Position numbers and translations under genes: made by a program. DNA of 8,906 nucleotides from an uncultured Chthoniobacterales bacterium (GTDB lineage Bacteria; Verrucomicrobiota; Verrucomicrobiia; Chthoniobacterales; UBA10450), in the NCBI GenBank assembly GCA_955652255.1, contig CATPAW010000182.1, positions 1-8,906 on the forward strand, given 5' to 3'. Under the pieces are notes generated by a model that saw only the letters and a program-made list of their open reading frames with translations, was not told the origin of the DNA and ran no database searches. Of this stretch, positions 5,939-8,906 are shown piece by piece; position 1 is the stretch's first letter, and every line of letters starts with the position of its first letter.

Positions 5939-7606
5939 TCAATCCCGCGCTTTCGGCTTCATCGGGATGTCGATCTTGTTCTGCGCAGCGAAATCCAGCG
6001 CGCGCGAGTAACCAGCGTCGGCATGGCGGAGTACGCCTATTCCCGGATCACTTGTTAAGACGCGCTCGAGTCGCCTCTTGGAATTCTCATTGCCATCGGC
6101 AACGACGACCATGCCGGCGTGCTGCGAATAGCCTATGCCGACGCCACCGCCATTATGAATCGAGACCCACGACGCCCCGGCAGCGGTATTGACGAGCGCG
6201 TTAAGCAAAGCCCAATCGGCGATCGCATCGCTGCCGTCGAGCATTCCTTCCGTTTCGCGGTTGGGCGATGCGACCGATCCCGCGTCGAGATGGTCGCGCC
6301 CGATCACGATGGGCGCTTTGATTTCGCCGCGTTTCACCAAATCATTCATGGCCACGCCAAATTCGGCGCGCTCGCCGTAACCGAGCCAGCAAATCCGCGC
6401 GGGCAATCCCTGAAATTGAATCCGCTCTTTGGCGAGCTTCATCCAGCGCGCCAGAGTTTGGTTCTTGGGAAATAGTTCGAGCGCGAGCCGATCGGTGCGC
6501 GCGATGTCTTCAGGCTCGCCGCTCAATGCGACCCAGCGAAACGGACCGCGACCTTCGCAAAAAAGCGGTCGAATATATTCCGGAACGAAACCGGGAATAT
6601 CGAATGCGTTCTGCACGCCCGCTTTCTTCGCCTGCGCGCGAATGTTGTTTCCATAATCGAAAACGACGGCGCCTTTTTTTTGCAAGGCGAGCATTGCCTC
6701 GACATGCACGGCCATGGAATGCATCGACTTGTCGATGTATTGATCGGGATTTTTCGCGCGCAAAGCGAGCGCGTCTTCAAGCGACATTCCATGCGGCACA
6801 TAACCATTGAGCGCATCGTGCGCGCTCGTTTGATCTGTCAACACGTCGGGAACGACGCCGCGTCTGACGATTTCCGGCAAGACGTCGGCGCAGTTACCGA
6901 CGAGACCAACCGAAATCGATTGTCGATCTTTGCGCGCGCGGTCAATTAACTTGAGCGCCTCATCAAGCGACCACGCGATCTTGTCGCAATAACCGCTTTT
7001 CAATCTCTTCTCAATGCGCGTTGGATCGACATCTACTCCGAGAAAGATGGAGCCGTTCATGGTGGCGGCGAGCGGTTGCCCGCCACCCATTCCGCCAAGG
7101 CCGCCGGTCAAAACGAATTTTCCTTCAAGCGACCCGCCGCAATGTTTGTGCCCCGCAGCCGCAAAAGTCTCAAACGTGCCCTGCACGATTCCCTGGCTGC
7201 CGATGTAAATCCACGAGCCGGCCGTCATCTGGCCGTACATGGTCAGTCCCAGTCGCTCGAGGCGATTGAACTCGGCATAGTTCGACCATTGTCCGACCAG
7301 ATTTGAATTCGCAATCAGGACACGCGGCGCTTCATTGTGCGTGCGGAATTTCCCCACCGGTTTGCCTGATTGAACCAGAAGCGTTTCGTCATTTTCCAAT
7401 TCGCGGAGTGAGCGCACGATCGCATCGAACGCGTCCCAACTTCTGGCGGCGCGTCCGGTTCCGCCGTAAACGATGAGCTGATCGGGATTCTCGGCGACAT
7501 TCGGATCCAGATTGTTCATCAGCATGCGCAAAGCCGCTTCCTGGTGCCAGCCTTTGCAGCTTCGTTTGTTGCCGCGCGGCGCCTGAATGATTCGCTTACC
7601 GCTCAC
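5939..7606 (-). CDS. hutU: Urocanate hydratase (urocanase)
   Basis: HutU adds water to urocanate to give 4-imidazolone-5-propionate, using tightly bound NAD+ as an electrophile, in the cytoplasm. The 555 residues match the usual 550-560. Seen in sequence: YGGTGRAARSWDAF (47-60), the glycine-rich NAD-region motif GGLGGMGGGQPLA (168-180), DQTSAHDALNGY (258-269), and Cys406 in ARICWLGYGER, which lines up with Cys410 of the Pseudomonas putida enzyme; NGGGVGIGYSQHAGMV (485-500) is also intact. The start is GTG (7604-7606), overlapping the hutH stop as GTGA. The resulting N-terminus MSGKRIIQAPRGNKRSCKGW is the standard one, so an ATG further in (residue 28 or 30) is unlikely. Coupling with hutH and a 21-base gap to ftcD place it in the hut operon. 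Two AAGATCGACA motifs fall in it, one at the C-terminal KIDI and one at KDRQS. Confidence 0.97.
   Translation of the reverse strand: MSGKRIIQAPRGNKRSCKGWHQEAALRMLMNNLDPNVAENPDQLIVYGGTGRAARSWDAFDAIVRSLRELENDETLLVQSGKPVGKFRTHNEAPRVLIANSNLVGQWSNYAEFNRLERLGLTMYGQMTAGSWIYIGSQGIVQGTFETFAAAGHKHCGGSLEGKFVLTGGLGGMGGGQPLAATMNGSIFLGVDVDPTRIEKRLKSGYCDKIAWSLDEALKLIDRARKDRQSISVGLVGNCADVLPEIVRRGVVPDVLTDQTSAHDALNGYVPHGMSLEDALALRAKNPDQYIDKSMHSMAVHVEAMLALQKKGAVVFDYGNNIRAQAKKAGVQNAFDIPGFVPEYIRPLFCEGRGPFRWVALSGEPEDIARTDRLALELFPKNQTLARWMKLAKERIQFQGLPARICWLGYGERAEFGVAMNDLVKRGEIKAPIVIGRDHLDAGSVASPNRETEGMLDGSDAIADWALLNALVNTAAGASWVSIHNGGGVGIGYSQHAGMVVVADGNENSKRRLERVLTSDPGIGVLRHADAGYSRALDFAAQNKIDIPMKPKARD
5968..5977 (-). 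repeat. AAGATCGACA motif, copy 8 (in hutU)
   Basis: Exact 10-mer in coding orientation near the C-terminus of HutU, read Lys-Ile-Asp-Ile (NKIDIPMK). It is the last copy before the motif-free stretch across ftcD. Confidence 0.7.
6921..6930 (-). repeat. AAGATCGACA motif, copy 9 (in hutU)
   Basis: Exact 10-mer in coding orientation, read AAA GAT CGA CAA TCG (Lys-Asp-Arg-Gln-Ser), the same frame as copy 5 and likewise continuing with ATC. Confidence 0.7.
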
Positions 7607-8906
7607 AATTTTTCGTAGTCGTTATCGAATTTTTCTCCGCGAATCGCTTCCGCCACGCGCGCGATGTCGCCGGAAAGGGAACGATCTTGTGCCAGCGGTG
7701 GCGCAATCGTCCTGAGAGCGGCAAAAGCCCGTTCGACACCGCGACCGGCTTTGAGCGGACGTCGATGTTCCAAAGCTTCAGCACTGGCGAGCAATTCGAT
7801 GGCCAGAAGATTTTCCGCAAGATCGACAATCGACCGAAGTTTGAGCGCGCTCGTCATTCCCATTGAGACATGATCTTCCTTTCCGCCAGAGGTCGGAAGG
7901 TTGTCGATACTGGCCGGATGAGCGAGCACTTTCGCCTCATTTAATAAAGAGACCGCAGCGACATGCGCGATCATGAAACCCGATTGCGTGCCGGGATGGC
8001 GCGCCAGAAATGCGGGAAGGCCTTCGTTCAAATCCGGATTCACCAGTCGATCAATTCGACGTTCGCTGATGCTCATCAAATCAGTCACGGCGATCGCAGC
8101 ATAATCGAGCGCGAAGGCAAGCGGCGCACCGTGAAAATTACCTCCGGAAATTACATCGCCGGTTTCGGCGAAGACGAGCGGATTATCGGTGGCCGAACCG
8201 GATTCGATCAAGAGCACGTCTTCACAATGTGAGAGCACACCGCGAACCGCGCCGTGAACCTGCGGCATGCAACGGAGACTGTAAGCGTCCTGGATACGCG
8301 GGTCGTCCTTGCGATGGGATTCGCGAATTTCGCTGCCTTGCAAAAGTGCTAACAAATGATTGGCAACGGCTCTTTGACCAGGATGCGGCCGGGCCTCTTG
8401 CAAGCGCGGATCGAAAGCGGCGGGCGTTCCTTTGAGCGCTTCCAAGCTCATGGCGCCGGCAACATCCGCGACATGAGCAAGACGTTTCGCGCGCAAGATC
8501 GACAATCCCCCCACGGCATGCATCGCCTGTGTCCCGTTGAGCAAAGCGAGTCCTTCCTTTGCCTCTAAACGCACCGGTTCCAGCCCAGCTAGTCGCAGTG
8601 CTTCGCGGCCCTCCATTCGTTGACCTTGGAAAAAAGATTCGCCTTCGCCGATCAAGCTCAACGCGAGATGGGCGAGCGGGGCGAGATCGCCACTGGCGCC
8701 GACCGAACCTTTTTCGGGAATGACCGGACAGACGCGGTGGTTGAGCATTTGACAGAGCATCTCGATGATCTCAAGACGGACGCCGCTCAAGCCAAGAACA
8801 AGGACATTGGCGCGGAGCAACATCATCGCCCGCACTTCCGGCTCCGAAAGCGGGTTGCCGATGCCGCAAGCGTGACTGCGGACAAGATTGAGCTGGAGCT
8901 CGCGCA
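7603..8906 (-). CDS. hutH: Histidine ammonia-lyase (5' end beyond window)
   Basis: HutH removes ammonia from L-histidine to give urocanate, the entry step of the pathway. The reading frame is open to the window edge: 433 residues are visible, starting in RELQLNLVRSHACGIGNPLS, so about 70-90 N-terminal residues, including the active-site tyrosine region, are missing. The GTG at 8833-8835 is an internal valine, not the start. The prosthetic-group tripeptide Ala-Ser-Gly (8689-8697, in GSVGASGDLAPLAH) that cyclises to MIO is present. Other family motifs: LALLNGTQAMHA, QDAYSLRCMPQVHGA, SATDNPLVF, GGNFHGAPLAFALD, SERRIDRLVNP and SIDNLPTSGGKEDHVSMG. The residues favour histidine over phenylalanine or tyrosine, and the neighbours settle it. 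The TGA stop overlaps the hutU GTG. It is probably the first or an early gene of the operon; the promoter and any hut regulator would be to the right of the window. Confidence 0.96.
   Translation of the reverse strand, partial: RELQLNLVRSHACGIGNPLSEPEVRAMMLLRANVLVLGLSGVRLEIIEMLCQMLNHRVCPVIPEKGSVGASGDLAPLAHLALSLIGEGESFFQGQRMEGREALRLAGLEPVRLEAKEGLALLNGTQAMHAVGGLSILRAKRLAHVADVAGAMSLEALKGTPAAFDPRLQEARPHPGQRAVANHLLALLQGSEIRESHRKDDPRIQDAYSLRCMPQVHGAVRGVLSHCEDVLLIESGSATDNPLVFAETGDVISGGNFHGAPLAFALDYAAIAVTDLMSISERRIDRLVNPDLNEGLPAFLARHPGTQSGFMIAHVAAVSLLNEAKVLAHPASIDNLPTSGGKEDHVSMGMTSALKLRSIVDLAENLLAIELLASAEALEHRRPLKAGRGVERAFAALRTIAPPLAQDRSLSGDIARVAEAIRGEKFDNDYEKL
7819..7828 (+). repeat. AAGATCGACA motif, copy 10 (in hutH)
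   Basis: Exact 10-mer; coding strand Val-Asp-Leu in RSIVDLAEN. Extended match CAAGATCGACAATC is shared with copy 11. Confidence 0.7.
8495..8504 (+). repeat. AAGATCGACA motif, copy 11 (in hutH)
   Basis: Exact 10-mer; coding strand read TTG TCG ATC TTG (Leu-Ser-Ile-Leu), a fourth reading context and different from the Val-Asp-Leu copies. Same 14-base extended form as copy 10 although the encoded residues differ. Confidence 0.7.

Noticed and set aside
8833..8835. GTG as the start of hutH
   Set aside because: The frame stays open upstream to the window edge and the preceding residues (LQLNLVRSHACGIGNPLSEP) match the histidine ammonia-lyase family, so this is an internal valine of a truncated gene.
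1..8906. A previously undescribed multi-gene system
   Set aside because: All seven genes are well-known housekeeping or catabolic families in sensible order, with no unknown gene left over. The novelty here is limited to the short DNA motif, the palindromic repeat and the odd composition of ftcD.

Overview
The window is one strand of ordinary metabolism and protein quality control. All seven genes are read on the minus strand, so transcription runs from high to low coordinates. Four genes for histidine degradation (5'-truncated hutH, hutU, a fused ftcD, hutI) come first. They are followed by tig, clpP and a 3'-truncated clpX. I see no rRNA, tRNA, CRISPR array, transposase or phage gene. Coding density is very high, and the only sizeable gap is about 107 bp between hutI and tig.

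Region by region: 8906-7603 hutH (histidine to urocanate), 7606-5939 hutU (urocanate to imidazolonepropionate), 5917-4226 ftcD (takes the formimino group onto tetrahydrofolate and cyclises it), 4229-2970 hutI (imidazolonepropionate to formiminoglutamate). Together these convert histidine to glutamate, ammonia and methenyl-tetrahydrofolate. This is the folate-dependent route known from animals and some bacteria, and no hutG or hutF is needed. A palindromic repeat at 2901-2979 closes the hut block and supplies the hutI stop codon. Then 2862-1525 tig, 1528-824 clpP and 800-1 clpX encode the trigger factor chaperone and the ClpXP protease in their widely conserved order. Within both blocks genes are tightly packed; three junctions are four-base start/stop overlaps (GTGA, TTGA, ATGA).

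The organism is a bacterium with roughly 55-60% G+C in most genes. Gene order, protein style and the REP-like hairpin repeat would fit a soil Verrucomicrobiota or a related lineage, but the sequence alone does not settle this and I hold it loosely.

The most unusual signal is not a gene. The 10-mer AAGATCGACA occurs 11 times (7 on plus, 4 on minus) in 8.9 kb, against about 0.02 expected for a random 10-mer. It sits inside coding sequence in four different reading contexts, which points to selection or spread at the DNA level. It is absent from ftcD, which also has lower G+C than its neighbours and looks like a later arrival. I found no undescribed multi-gene system; all seven proteins belong to well-known families.
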